From: Agrypnia vestita
Lineage: Eukaryota; Arthropoda; Insecta; Trichoptera; Phryganeidae
Direction: 5' to 3'
DNA: 64,000 bases
Assembly (NCBI GenBank): GCA_016648135.1
Contig: JADDOH010005042.1
Span: forward strand, 1-64,000
Shown here piece after piece: positions 10,666-21,438 of this stretch (positions are counted from its first letter, which is position 1; each line of letters begins with the position of its first letter). The notes below the pieces were generated by a model that was not told the DNA's origin, did not search any database, and saw only the letters and a program-made list of their open reading frames with translations. The position numbers and the translations under genes are program-made.

Positions 10666-11200
10666 TGTGACGCATTATTTTTCTTGAAGGTACTAAAACA
10701 TTCCATGATGCCCTTAAATTCTTCGTTGAAAAGCCTAGAACTATCTATAGACTTCTCGTTACCTCTAGAACAAACCTTTCTGAGGAATTTACCTATAAAA
10801 GGCGTCACGCGACATGGGGTAAACAGTTCATTTTCGTAACGATAACAAAGCGACATCTCCGTAGCGTAAACAAGTGTGACTAATGATTCATCATATTACA
10901 ACACACGATATTAGTAAACAAAAAAGCACAGTGTGATTGCCAGTCATACCAGCGAAATAAAGAAAGAATACCGGGGCCAATAGTTTCGAGCGAACATTGA
11001 ACAGAATTTACGAAAAGTGATCTAATCCATAGAAACAGCGATAATTACTGCGAATTAAGGAACAGTTAAAAAATAATGGTATGAATTATTCGGAAGACAT
11101 TAATACGAACGTTATACAATTTAAATATTGTTCAGTGACTTTTTTGGTAATAAATGAAACTTAGTTAACGTCCAATGTTTTCATTTGCCTTTCAAAGCCA
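10666..11200 (+). mobile_element. Solo LTR (Ty3/gypsy-like), copy 1
   Basis: Begins TGTGACG, has a TATA box TATAAAA at 10794 preceded by TAGAAC/TTC pentamers, and ends in a block CCAATGTTTTCATTTGCC that matches the 3' part of the LTRs at 39756 and 55046. No gag or pol sequence flanks it. The 3' limit is approximate. Confidence 0.55.
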
Positions 11201-11204
11201 TGTT

Positions 11205-12030
11205 TTGAGATAATATTTTCCCTTATATCCAATGCTGTCACCAAAAAATAGAATCTTTTAATAGCCCACAGACAAAATTATGCTTATTTTTTTAAAAATA
11301 TTATCTCAGCAAATTTGTACTCCGCGGCAGGTATTTTACTTCTCTGTGACATCTGCTTTACTCAATCTCAAGCAACTGGCTCTTCAATTTTTTTCTCAGC
11401 AATACTCTTCTTTTTTATTTTATCGCTCTGGTTACTTTTCGCTACCTACCTTGTGATATATTTATTTGTGTAAATTTACAATGTTAATTTAATGTGAAAA
11501 ATACGCAAAGAGAGTAACTGAAATCTTAAATTTTTATAACATTTTATTTACATATCTAATCACCTAATATTATTTGCGTTTTAAACGTGGTAAAATGTTT
11601 ATTTTTTTCATCCCTTTAAACTTCATTCACAAAAATGGCATTAAAATAATATAAAAAACATGATTTCTTTATTATTATCTCAGTAATAGTTTACGTTTAT
11701 ATTACGCTTCAGTAAACAAGTTATAAGAATATTTTTAAATATAAATATTTATTATTAAATTTTTGCAATAGCGCAGTTGACATTCAAAATTACTATGAAT
11801 CTGGTTGGTAAGAAAAAAAGGTAGTTATTATTTGTTAACTTTAATAATGCTGGAATATCACAAGTATCTGTTCATTTTCAATTATAAAGAAAAATCATTT
11901 TTTTATATCGTTTTAACATTAAACGCGATATGATTGGTCATGGGGCATCAATTCACCAGTGTTTGAAAGAATGCGTTGTTTTTATTGTGTTTTTTTTTCG
12001 TAGACCTATTTTCTTCTTCTCTTCTCTCTT
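11205..12030. other. AT-rich spacer, nothing recognised
   Basis: No family or reading frame supported. Confidence 0.5.
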
Positions 12031-12068
12031 TAGGAGGCCAAGATCCACCAGGGGTTGTAGAGCCAAGA
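12031..12068 (+). mobile_element. RTE family D, 3' tip
   Basis: GAGGCCAAGATCCACCAGGG, then GAGCCAAGAGTGAT and GATGATGAT: the last 38 bases of the family seen at 26035, 39455 and 61735. It abuts the tail of another RTE copy in opposite orientation. Confidence 0.7.
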
Positions 12069-12084
12069 GTGATAATGATGATGA

Positions 12085-12396
12085 TTTTCTTCTTCTCCTT
12101 CAGTGGCTTTATAGCTCATATCAGCCTTGACCTCCATCAGTCCTCGCCTCCAACTCCTCCTGTCTCTCGTTGTGGGCCTCCGGTCTGTTCCCCCAGTATT
12201 TGGTTCGCATCCCTTCTGACCTCAACTTTCCATCGCAGCTTAGGTCTGCCGGCTCAGCTTCTTCCAACCGGATGTCTTTTGAAGATCCTTTTGAGCATCC
12301 GCAACAGCGTCATTCTCTGCACATGCCCCGCTCATCTCAGTCAAGCATGTACAGAGAGTTTGGAAGCCTTAAAAAGTTTATATAGCTCGTCGTTGT
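12085..12396 (-). mobile_element. RTE family E, C-terminal part
   Basis: Minus-strand translation gives NDELYKLFKASKLSVHA, AGHVQRMTLLRMLKRIF, then AGRPKLRW..EVR.D: the AGHV.RM and GRPK.RW signatures of the RTE C-terminus. It continues, past a 775-bp insertion, into 13246-13300. Its 3' tail (GAAGGAGAAGAAG) meets the GAT tail of family D. Confidence 0.75.
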
Positions 12397-12432
12397 ACCT
12401 TATTCTCCAAGTTTTACCATTTCTTATGAGTC
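12394..12432 (+). repeat. 39-bp direct duplication, left copy
   Basis: Identical to 13208-13246. Part of RTE family E coding sequence (region NGKTWRIRY). Interpreted as a target-site duplication of the insert between. Confidence 0.85.
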
Positions 12433-13207
12433 ACATTATTTTCATATTGGATGTATACTGTTAATTATGCTTTTTTATTCTGCGTATTACCAGCCGCTTC
12501 TTTTTACCAGCTGTTTTACTGTTTTTTTTTTAAATATTTTTAATTGTAATATTATTAGTTTGCTTTACTACCAAGGTTGTTGTCTGCCGGCAGTGGTTTT
12601 CCGGACTGACGAGTCCTTGTATGTTTGTGATGTGTTTTATTTTTATTTTTTTTTTTTTCCCGCAGGGGAGTGACTATTTACACTCGATACTGTCTCTACG
12701 GTGCAATTTTTGTAATTATTTCTCATGATTAGCTGCCACCCATGTATTTTTCAATACTCATTCATATATTTCACACACATTATATATTATTCTTCCTTTG
12801 CATAAAATGTATTTATGTATTTTGTTGTATCTTCTATATTTTATCTTATTTTGCTTTATTTATATTCATGCTTGGTTATTTTCTAATGTTTGATATTTAT
12901 GCTTTGCTATTTTCTTTTCTTTGTATTTCTCTGCCTTTTGTTTATATTTTGTTATTTACTTGTGATTTTGTTTTTATGTATTGTTAATTTCTTTGAATAA
13001 ATTGTTTTTCGTAACGCACCCTAGAGACAGTGAAGTGGTTAGTGCAGTTTCCTCGCCGCGTCGCACGAGTGCTTGCATCATCAGCGGCGTATCGAGGAAG
13101 CTGCTTTAGCATTAAAACAATGCAAAACTGGATGGCAAAAGTGTAGGGCAGATACGGGAGCTTTTGCTCGTAGAACGGCCCTGGGTCTGTGGTGGGTCCC
13201 ACTTCAC
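12433..13207 (-). mobile_element. Repeat family F, copy 2, inserted in RTE family E
   Basis: A 775-bp insertion between two identical 39-bp stretches. In minus orientation it begins with a GC-rich head (GTGGGACCCACCACAGACCC) and runs into A-rich sequence. The head includes GCCGCTGATGATGCAAGCAC, which resembles the 5' half of a hammerhead with flanking CGCCG/CGGCG pairing, but the GAA core is absent. No protein recognised. Homologous pieces form copy 1 at 2280-3470. Confidence 0.65.
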
Positions 13208-13246
13208 TGTACCTTATTCTCCAAGTTTTACCATTTCTTATGAGTC
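13208..13246 (+). repeat. 39-bp direct duplication, right copy
   Basis: Identical to 12394-12432; see that entry. Confidence 0.85.
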
Positions 13247-13300
13247 CCAGGATTTTGCGTAGCACTCTTCGCTCAAATATGTCCAGCAAACGTATTTTCT
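13247..13300 (-). mobile_element. RTE family E, upstream part
   Basis: Minus strand encodes LDIFERRVLRKILGLIRNGK, the block preceding WRIRYNDEL in RTE proteins (the last part lies in the 39-bp duplication). 5'-truncated here. Confidence 0.75.
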
Positions 13301-14579
13301 AGACCAAAGTAAAATAAAAGAACTGATATTTACCTAATGCCGATAAAAGTTTAAAAATGGCAATTGTTCCACAAAAACCAAGCAAAATCACGGTCACCTC
13401 AAGAGCCTGGCATCTTGTTAATCGTTTTGTCCAAAATGCCACAACGCCGGGAAGATATTCGGCAAGTTCGCCGTTAAATATGTTCTGCTAACGACTTTGT
13501 TTGTATAGGTATAATGAATATTTCGTACAAAAGGTCTATTAAGTTTTATTAAAATTACAAGGGGTACTTTGCCAGGCAGTTTCCACACTGCACACGACGC
13601 CATCTTGAGTGGAATGGGAGCTCAGTTTACATTTTTAACCTACTTACTTTAAATTTTCCTCCGCTGTTTTAAAGCTAGTCAGTATTTGTTTAAGCGAAAG
13701 AGATTGGCCAATCATAGCGCTTCCAATATATTTTTTAAATACAATGAAAGAGTAAATTAATTAAATATTTCCAGTTATCCGAACAAACTTTTAAAACTTT
13801 TATAGACAATTATGGAAGAGAAGTTTGTAAATGAAAAATGATTCAGTAGGGATGAGACAAACCAATATGATTTTTGATATTAACTGAGATATTAAAAATT
13901 ATTCGAATATAAATATTGGATGAGGATAACTAGATGGTATAGAATGAAAATTGTGTAAATTGTAAAAAATACCATTATATTATAGAAAATTTCTCTAAAA
14001 TAAATATTTTAACTGTTTATTTGTAAAAAATTGATAGATATGGTATTAGATTTTTTTTTTAAATTACGCACAAATTCTATTACAAAAGTGAAAAAAAAGT
14101 AAAATAGTAAAAAATTAAAATGCATTCACGGATGAAAACGAATATACTGATCATAAAAAAGATATTTTAATAACCAAACAAAAAATTTACAAATATGTAT
14201 TTTTGAAATAACGTGTTTACATTTTTATTATATGAAAAACAATACAGAAAGAAGATTAATTTATGGTTAAGAAAAATTTCAAATAAAAATTTAATAAATA
14301 TTTATTTAAAATAAAGTTTAGAGAATATCAACCAATCGTTAATTTTTTTATAAATAAAATACAACAAGACTAAATCTTGAGCAAAGTGATTATGTTCATT
14401 TTTAAGATGGAATATAGGTTTTTTTTTCTTGAACGGAATGCTTGGATGGTCTCAAGTGTCTTCCGCCAGCTTTTAAGGGCCTTTTCTTTGACCGTAAAAA
14501 CGCGTTAGATTTGTAACCCTTAACGATTGGTTCCTTAATGGCATTTTTGAAAAATTTTCATTCGCAATAAACTAAACTG
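13301..14579. other. AT-rich spacer, nothing recognised
   Basis: Long poly-A/T runs and no supported family or coding frame. Confidence 0.5.
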
Positions 14580-14789
14580 ATTTAGTAACAGTGTTCTTAG
14601 AACATACTTTCATATATAAATATTGTTGAAATATAATATGCTGGTGCATGATAGGAGTTAAAAATTAAAAATTATTATTCTAGTATTAATTAGTATGCTA
14701 GTAGATAATATGTAATAATTCTAAAGAATATCATATATACGTTAATAAGAAATATTACAAAAAAACTCTGCTTCGAAAAATAAAATATA

Positions 14790-15062
14790 GAGGTATCCTT
14801 ACCAGTTGCGAAATCTATGTACTCTAACTTGTTAATGAGAAAAAATAACAACAGATGTCTCTAGCAGAGATTAGTCCAATAAATGAAAAATTTGATAATG
14901 TGTGGATATTCTTAAGATGGAATTGGTAACATTGTATAGAGTGATCACTTAAGCTCATACAGGTTGTAATCCCTGAGCCATCGTATAAGAGACTTCCATC
15001 CACTTTTTTCATATATAAATAGCTTCGTCTCTGTGAGACTTACACAATTTATCCTTAATAAA
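14790..15062 (+). mobile_element. TIR family G copy
   Basis: Contains the family blocks AGATGTCTCTAGCA, AATTTGATAATGTGTGG, TTAAGATGGAATTGG, AGTGATCACTTAAG, CTCATACAGGTTGTAA, and the right terminal repeat AGCTTCGTCTCTGTGAGACTT. Non-coding. Confidence 0.75.
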
Positions 15063-15148
15063 AGCGAATGAATCTACCAACCGTGAGCATTTTATATTGC
15101 TACATTGTGCTTCTCTTTCTTGCTTGCCGTACATAACATTACAGTTGC

Positions 15149-15421
15149 TTGATTTGATTGCTAAAACAAAAGCTTACATTATAAGAACGTTTAGGAAGGT
15201 CCCTTCAGGTCCGACTCCTTCTGAGAGAGGTTTCCCGTGGTTCCCTCTCCACATAGGCAAATGCGAAGGAGCTTCAAGTTCCACGGTCAAATCCCTGCCG
15301 TTCCGACAAGCTGGCAGTAGCTAGAGTAGAATACCTGAACTCCTATTGAGGTACATTATAAGCCTTGTACATAGCAAGCAAGGCCGAAAACAATTGTAAC
15401 TCGCATCTAAAAAAAAAAAAA
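15149..15421 (+). mobile_element. SINE with poly-A tail and 14-bp target-site duplication
   Basis: Bounded by AACATTACAGTTGC at 15135-15148 and again at 15422-15435. A B-box-like GGTCCGACTCC lies at about 15209. The middle has GAGGTTTCCCGTGGTTCC and GGCAAATGCG, and the 3' end ACTCGCATCT is followed by 15 A. Structure is that of a retrotransposed pol III transcript; the precise family was not identified. Confidence 0.8.
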
Positions 15422-15435
15422 AACATTACAGTTGC

Positions 15436-16295
15436 ATATATCGCGACAAGTACATTAAACACGGAAAGACTCTGTGGGTAGAGTCATCCTTCTTCTTCAT
15501 CACTCTACAGATTAATGACCATCAGCATCTACACCACTCATGCAAACGTCTTTTTCGTTTTCGCTTTTCGCACTTTCTAACTGAGTTTTTTTCTGTGTCA
15601 TATTCCCATGGCCCGGGAGAGGGTTAAATTAGGATTGTGTCATTCCTAATTTAAATTTGTTGTTCTACTTTTTCGCACATCCATTACGGAATATTTTTAG
15701 TTTCCGAGTTTTGTCAGTGTGTTGACATTGAATAATGTCTAGCTTTTTTTAAATAGAGAAAAATGAATGAAATTACTGTGATGAAAAAGCCTAATGACCT
15801 AAAAATTTTAACTAATTAAAACTTTTGGATTAATTGCCGCTTTAAAAACAAAGAGGAAATATGACGGTAAATAATTACCTGACGTGGTGAGATGTATAAT
15901 TATGTCTTGCTATTAATTTAAGCGAGGAAATATTTTTTTTAATAAAACATGTTATGTATGAAATATAACCAATTTTTTTTCATTAGAAACTCTAATTGCG
16001 TTTTTGTTATAATTTATTAAAATATATAGCATTTTTTTGGAATAAACAATTTTATTAATTGATATAGGGTTGAAAATTGTTGTTTTAGGCTCACTTTAGT
16101 CATCAAAATTTCTTCCGTGAGTGATCATCTTCCATACACATTATAAATATAGATTAAACTCCCTTATCCTTGGTCAATCAACCGTATTTACGTGATATTT
16201 TGTATATTGAATTACGATATTTTTATATTGAATAACGAATGTGTTTCATATAGAAATTCAAACCTTCTAAATTGTTTTCAGTAACACTCAAGGAT
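15436..16295. other. AT-rich spacer, nothing recognised
   Basis: No supported reading frame or family; a few GC-richer stretches near 15470-15600. Confidence 0.45.
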
Positions 16296-16560
16296 CCTAG
16301 CAAAAAACAAAAACAGGACAATCCCGACTAATTTGCAACGGACTAAAACTGTACAATGACCTGCCACAACAGACCAAACAACTGACCACTGACAAATTCA
16401 AAACAGATGTGACAAAAATATTAAAACTCGGCCAACTATAAAAAAATGCCTTGGAATCTACATTATATTATTATATTTTCTTATATTGAATCATGTAAAA
16501 ATGTTACCCTTAAACCTCTTAGGTTTCCATTACTTTTTAAATGAAAAAAAAGTAAAAAAG
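16296..16560 (+). mobile_element. Non-LTR retrotransposon, C-terminal tip and 3' UTR
   Basis: Translates to SRLICNGLKLYNDLPQQTKQL, then TTDKFKTDVTKILKLGQL and a stop at about 16440. G.KLYN.LP...K....FK is the usual C-terminus of CR1/jockey-type RT proteins. The 3' UTR has a hairpin AAACCT/AGGTTT (16512-16526) before an A-rich end. Confidence 0.65.
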
Positions 16561-16994
16561 TCACTTTAATCCACTTCCTTGAACAAGTTTCCAACGTTGA
16601 ACGTCACCACCTTAGTTGTGCTGTGATTTTAACTTAGCATGTGTCAATAAGTCCAAATCAGCTGATAATATTAAAATTAAAAATCGATTTTTAGCACTTT
16701 GCGTTTGGGCACGCTATATTTTGTTTACCACGTCATTTTTCTATCTAAACAATGAAAAGAAAAGAAACTTGAAAGTAAATATTTTTGTGTTTCCGATACA
16801 TTAGGCGTTCATTACGTATGGTGGATGCATCCCAAGCAAAACAAAGTGGAGCGATTTATCACCGAAATGCTTACAATCAGCAACCCCCACTAAAAGGCTA
16901 TATTTCCAATTTCCAAAGCATGCACTCAGATAGAATAACAAGAAAGAAAAAAGAAATTTGATATTAAATCAGTTTTGTATACACAAAATTTTCT

Positions 16995-17350
16995 ATATTT
17001 TTTAGTTTGTTCAAATCTTTCAGAACGGTGCTGGATTTATGTCACAGAGACATTATTAATCAATTAATGTATATTATAGATATCTCACAGAGGTAAAACT
17101 GTATTACAACTCATATGTGAAAGCTCTCCACGCAATTTGAACATATATACAACTTCCAAAAAATGAATAAGCATGGTATATTCTATCATGGGTGGAAATG
17201 GCGAATGTTACATTGTGTAAAGTGATCACTTAAGCCAACCATTAAGATAGGTCATAAGTCCTATGTACACCCAAATGACTTCTATACCTACTTTCCCATA
17301 AGAAATACAGTTTCATCTCTGTGAGATATCTATAATATACATTAATTTAA
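16995..17350. mobile_element. TIR element of family G with 43-bp terminal repeats
   Basis: Positions 17063-17105 and 17304-17346 are inverted repeats with only a few mismatches, both containing ATAGATATCTCACAG. The centre carries the palindrome AAGTGATCACTT (17219-17230). Nearly the same interior is at 56390-56615, and the similarity extends left to GTTTGTTCAAATCTTTCAG, so the true element may start near 16995. Confidence 0.75.
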
Positions 17351-17638
17351 AATTTTCTATTTTTGTTGTTGTAGCGTACTTGTGGTTTGTCGGCGTTACT
17401 TGGTTTGATATAGCAATTAATTAAAAAATTAACAACTTTTTTACTAAAACCTTTTGCCACAGTACCTTCGTCGGGACTTAGCGTCACCCAAAAAATTTAA
17501 CAAATGTTTAAGGAGGTAGATAAATCGCAGGAAAAACTTAAAAAATATATTAATTGTATATTTGTTTATTTTTGGACATATTTTTTATTATTTATTTAAT
17601 ATTGCATGAAGTTTTCTTTTTTCTGTCTATTAAAACTA

Positions 17639-17677
17639 TAACCTAACCTAACCTAACCTAACCTAACCTAACCTAAC
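17639..17677 (+). repeat. Interstitial telomeric-type repeat (CCTAA)n
   Basis: Over seven uninterrupted copies of the pentamer, reading TTAGG on the minus strand, the canonical insect telomere unit. It is inside the window, about 80 bp upstream of a 5'-truncated RTE copy. Confidence 0.95.
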
Positions 17678-17756
17678 ATATCGCTGTACCTCTCCAAAAG
17701 GAGTGCTTGGAGAGTGACTTAAACTTTTATATAATTACGTATTTTGTATAGGTAGA

Positions 17757-18030
17757 TGCAAGTGTTGATGGCGCCAGAAAGAGAGGGCGACCGCGGAAGA
17801 CGTGGCGTGACCAGATCAATCAGATATTGGTGGTCTATCACATACTGACAGATGTTCTCGTTAGAAGCCTCAACAACCGGCGAGCTTGCATGCGAAGATG
17901 TATGAATGTGGATGAGGTAAGAGTTGTTTGTCAGGACAGAAGAGTTTGGCGCTCTATCCTCTCTGCCACCCCCACGGAAACGGGAAACGGCGTGATGGTA
18001 AGTAAGTAAGTAGATAGATATATTTAATAA
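17757..18030 (+). mobile_element. RTE family A, 3' end, copy 1
   Basis: Encodes DASVDGARKRGRPRKTWRDQI and NNRRACMRRCMNVDEVRVVC, then RRVWRSILSATP. The KRGRPRKTW.DQ and MRRCMNVDEA.VVC.DR..WR blocks are shared with copies at 20402 and 46540. The 3' end is GGCGTGATGG followed by GTAAGTAAGTAAGT-type units. Strongly 5'-truncated. Confidence 0.8.
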
Positions 18031-18107
18031 TTATTGATAAATTGAATTTTTTTGGCGTTCATTTTATTTATATTTTAAGTGTTTTAGTTCAATAGTTCAT
18101 AAACGTT

Positions 18108-18165
18108 TCCCATATAAATAGCTTCGTCTCTGTAAGACCTCTATAATTTATCTTAATTAATAAGT
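18108..18165 (+). mobile_element. TIR family G, terminal fragment
   Basis: ATAAATAGCTTCGTCTCTGT and CTATAATTTATCTT match the right terminal repeat of the family; no interior remains. Confidence 0.6.
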
Positions 18166-20284
18166 ATCCCTCTTTAGATAAAATCTATTTATCATATTTT
18201 CATAATCTGCATACATATAAAAATAAAACTAATAATTTACATTTATGTTACGGTAAATGTCTTAATAAATCAAAATATCAAATTAATTAGTTTTTTTTTC
18301 TGTGTGTTAATATGACATATGGGCCCTTAGTAAATCAACTTGTTAAATATAATTTTACATGTTTTTCATGGTAGGTTTTGAGATAACTTCTTAAGGGACC
18401 TGGAAAAAATTATACTTTTTAATTGTGTAGTGTCCACGTCTAAATAATTGTATTATTATTGATATAAACACAATTACGTGACTGATATACTGACATATGT
18501 GTACTGTCTCTGTATATCTCAACATCTATTGTGTTGCAAGCTTTCGTGAGATAAAAATAGGTTCTATATCGACGACATGGGGAGGTGCCTACCCCGATAT
18601 GGCTTTTCTCATGCGTGTAATTGTGTTGGCCCTGATTCGAACAATTTGTGGACATCATAAAAACAACTTATTGAATTGTGAAAATCCGCTGGGATCGTAG
18701 TGTTCATGTGGAAGTAGCACCAAGCATTAGTACATAATGCTAAGGTGGTGCATGCACTGACCCTACAATTTTTTAACGTATTTTTTGTACACTTGAGGTG
18801 TCAGAGGATCTTAACATTAAAACTTGTGCTTTAAAAATGGTTTTGGTTTTTGATCAACAAAAACACCATTTCATTCTATCTACATCGTAAATTTTCAGAG
18901 AAACACTTTAAATATCTGACCTATTTTCTTTTGAACGCCAAATCTCACATCTTTTACCGATTTTAAGGATTTATTTCCTTTAAAAATATATTTAATATCA
19001 TGTTATGATATAAATGTTTGCCCTCGATTTTGATTCCATGGTTCTTTTACGTCAGCGTCATCGGCAGTACTGCAAGTCAGGATGAGTCTTGTCTGTAAAC
19101 AGAATTTGTCGCTTTTTCCTTCTCTTTCCACTGCAAAACAAGCTGAGTCTTATCTGTAAACAGAATTTGTCGCTTTTTCCTTATCTTTCTCTTCAAATTC
19201 CTCTCTACTATAGTGAGATAGTAGAACTAGCTTCCACATCACCAAGCTATCTCAGCTTCGGCCTACCCACTGGCTACTTCATGGACTACTGAGCATTACT
19301 TTATTTGCATATTCTTAGTCTTCAATGCAATGTTCTAGCTTCTATACCCTAGCGCGATCTTCTAATTTTAATTGAAACAATCACACATGTAACGCAATAC
19401 ATGTCACAGAATTATATATATATTTAAACCCAGACACCAACGTAATACATGAGTCTGTAAATTAAAAAAAATATATTTCAAGGTTGTCTGGGATTCTTTC
19501 ACCGTATTTAGTTAGTGTTCAAACATTCGAAGCAAAAATGAGCAAAGAACTCAATTTTGTATCCTTTTATTTCCTGAATAAGTTCCAGTCCATTCGTAAT
19601 ATTCCTATCATTACTACTATTGTGTTATTTTATGTTAAATAAAAGACTTTTATGTTAAAAGATTTTATTAGTTCATTAAATTATGATATATAATTAAAAA
19701 TTTTAAATTTCCCTTTTTTCAATGCATGATTACGCAAAACTCAGGCTTCAATACTCTGACCCCATTCATCTACTGAATCTGTCTGAAGAATTTATTAAAA
19801 ATAAAAATTAAAAGATTTTACTACGAAAACTCCACAATAGTTTTAAACTTAAAAATTTAATTCCAAACTTAATTTTCACTTCACATATTTTTTACCCCAA
19901 AAAGTGAAAAAAATACAAAATCCTACTTTTATATACAAGCAAAATATTTTATTTTGCGACAACTTCTAGAATGAATATTCTAGTTTCACTCATATTATTG
20001 CACACTTTTTGCAATTTATACTTTGAAATTACATATTTTTTAAACAAATTTATCAATCAATTAGAAAATACCACGTACAAAAAATCTAATTCAAAGTAAT
20101 AATCTGGCTTCAAACCAACGGACCTCCACCTTATCCGAGATCCAATTTCGCCATAGCAGCCTAGTACATTAACGTAAAATTTTCGACCTTATATGTAGTC
20201 CCTTTTCAATTGATTAACGCACAATGTATTCCATTTTTATAAGCAATCCACTTTTTATAATACGATAGTCACAAATTACTTTGG
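18166..20284. other. AT-rich spacer
   Basis: No supported gene. Holds a 62-bp tandem duplication (19084-19207). Short frames at 18440, 18497 and 19089 have no recognisable domain. Confidence 0.45.
19084..19207. repeat. Two 62-bp tandem units
   Basis: Both units contain GAGTCTT.TCTGTAAACAG, AATTTGTCGCTTTTTCCTT and TCTTTC. Near-identical, so a recent local duplication. Confidence 0.75.
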
Positions 20285-20385
20285 TCCATTGGTTCGAATC
20301 CCGGTAGCAGCTAAAATATTTTTTCGTTAATTTGATTTTTTTCTAATTGATTAATAAATTTGTTAAATAATTCACAGAACATTGT

Positions 20386-20401
20386 TTTGAAATTGAAACT
20401 T
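20386..20401 (+). repeat. 16-bp target-site duplication, left
   Basis: TTTGAAATTGAAACTT, repeated exactly at 20909-20924 on the other side of the RTE copy. Confidence 0.9.
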
Positions 20402-20908
20402 ATAAACTTATTTAAGCCATCACGCCGTTTCCCCGTGGGGGTAGGCAGAGAGGATAGAGCGCCATACTCTTCTGTCCCGACATACAACTTTTGCTTCGTC
20501 TACATTCATACATCTTCGCATGCAAGCTCGACGGTTGTTCAGGCTTCTAACAGGACCATCTTCCAGTATCTGATTAATCTGGTCATGCCACGTCTTCCGT
20601 GGTCGCCCTCTCTTTCTGGCGCCGTCAACACTTGCATCGTATATCTTTCTTACCATTATTTCCTCATTCATTCGCTCAACACGCCCAAACCACCTGAGCG
20701 ACCCTATTTTTATTCTATGTATTGTGCTACGATCAGCTTTACATTCATTTCTAATATCTTCATTCTTTACTCTATCATAAATAGATTTGCCACACATACG
20801 TCTAAGGGATCTCCACTGCATTCAGTCTACTTTCATTCCTATTCTCCTCCTCAAGCTCCAGGCTTCACTTCCATACATCAGTGTTGGTACCAGAATTGCA
20901 TACATGGA
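20402..20908 (-). mobile_element. RTE family A, 3' end, copy 2
   Basis: A 133-residue open frame on the minus strand runs from MQWRSLRRMCGKSIYDRVKN through IKIGSLRWFGRVERMNEEIM, KRGRPRKTWHDQINQI and MRRCMNVDEAKVVCRDRRVW to SAYPHGETA. This is the RTE C-terminus (RWFG..ERM, GRPRKTW). It is 507 bp long, 5'-truncated and flanked by a perfect 16-bp duplication, so it is a fairly young insertion. Confidence 0.9.
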
Positions 20909-20924
20909 TTTGAAATTGAAACTT
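20909..20924 (+). repeat. 16-bp target-site duplication, right
   Basis: Exact repeat of 20386-20401. Confidence 0.9.
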
Positions 20925-20990
20925 CACAATAATAATGTGTTTTCTTTAATATTTTAACATATTTTTTAATTCATATTTTATCACATCTTG

Positions 20991-21270
20991 TTATCTCGCG
21001 CCGCCTACCCTGGATTACGCTGTTGCGTAATTTTTTCTAAGGAAAATAAATAGCCAGCGTAATAGGGTGGCCCGTGTCCTGTATTTAGCGTCCTCCGGGG
21101 GAGTAATTGGGGCTCGGAGTGGTAATTAGGACAGGACGTTGAACCCGCGCTGAAAGGAGTTGCAGTTCTTACGTCGGCATGCGAATGGGCTTGATTACGC
21201 TGGTAACGACGCCTTAATTAGCATTTACAGACCTCAATGGGAGGCTTCGATGTGGCGTTCAAAAGCATTT
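20991..21270. promoter_or_regulatory. GC-richer island with homeodomain-like sites
   Basis: Not repetitive within the window and clearly richer in GC and CpG than its surroundings (CTCGCGCCGCC, CCTCCGGGGGAG, CCCGCGC). Contains GGTAATTAGG and CCTTAATTAGC, typical homeodomain target cores. Could be a conserved enhancer; no cross-species data available here. Confidence 0.35.
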
Positions 21271-21438
21271 GATTCTTATCTCGTTTTGACGCATAATATA
21301 TTTTCTCTTCCGTGTAACTATATTACATTTAATACCTTTTATAAGAAACGCCCTTATTTTTCAATTGGAATTGGAAATGGAAATAAAGAAATAATTAAAA
21401 TGTCAATAAATACACTTGTAAAAATATTAAATTGACTC

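Larger units (their letters stand above)
20285..20990 (+). mobile_element. SINE-like repeat J, copy 1 (split by RTE family A)
   Basis: Starts with a tRNA T-arm-like GGTTCGAATCCCGGTAGCAG and continues with CGTTAATTTGATTTTTTTCT and TCACAGAAC. It is interrupted at 20402-20908 and resumes with CACAATAATAATGTG. The copy at 27845 has the same sequence without the interruption. Confidence 0.65.

Noticed and set aside
11976..12464. 162-residue plus-strand open frame as a gene
   Set aside because: It is antisense to RTE family E and runs across the junction with family D.
12742..12987. 81-residue hydrophobic frame as a membrane protein
   Set aside because: T-rich low-complexity part of repeat family F; hydrophobicity follows from composition.
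20360..20932. 190-residue plus-strand open frame as a gene
   Set aside because: It is antisense to the RTE C-terminus encoded on the minus strand of the same segment.
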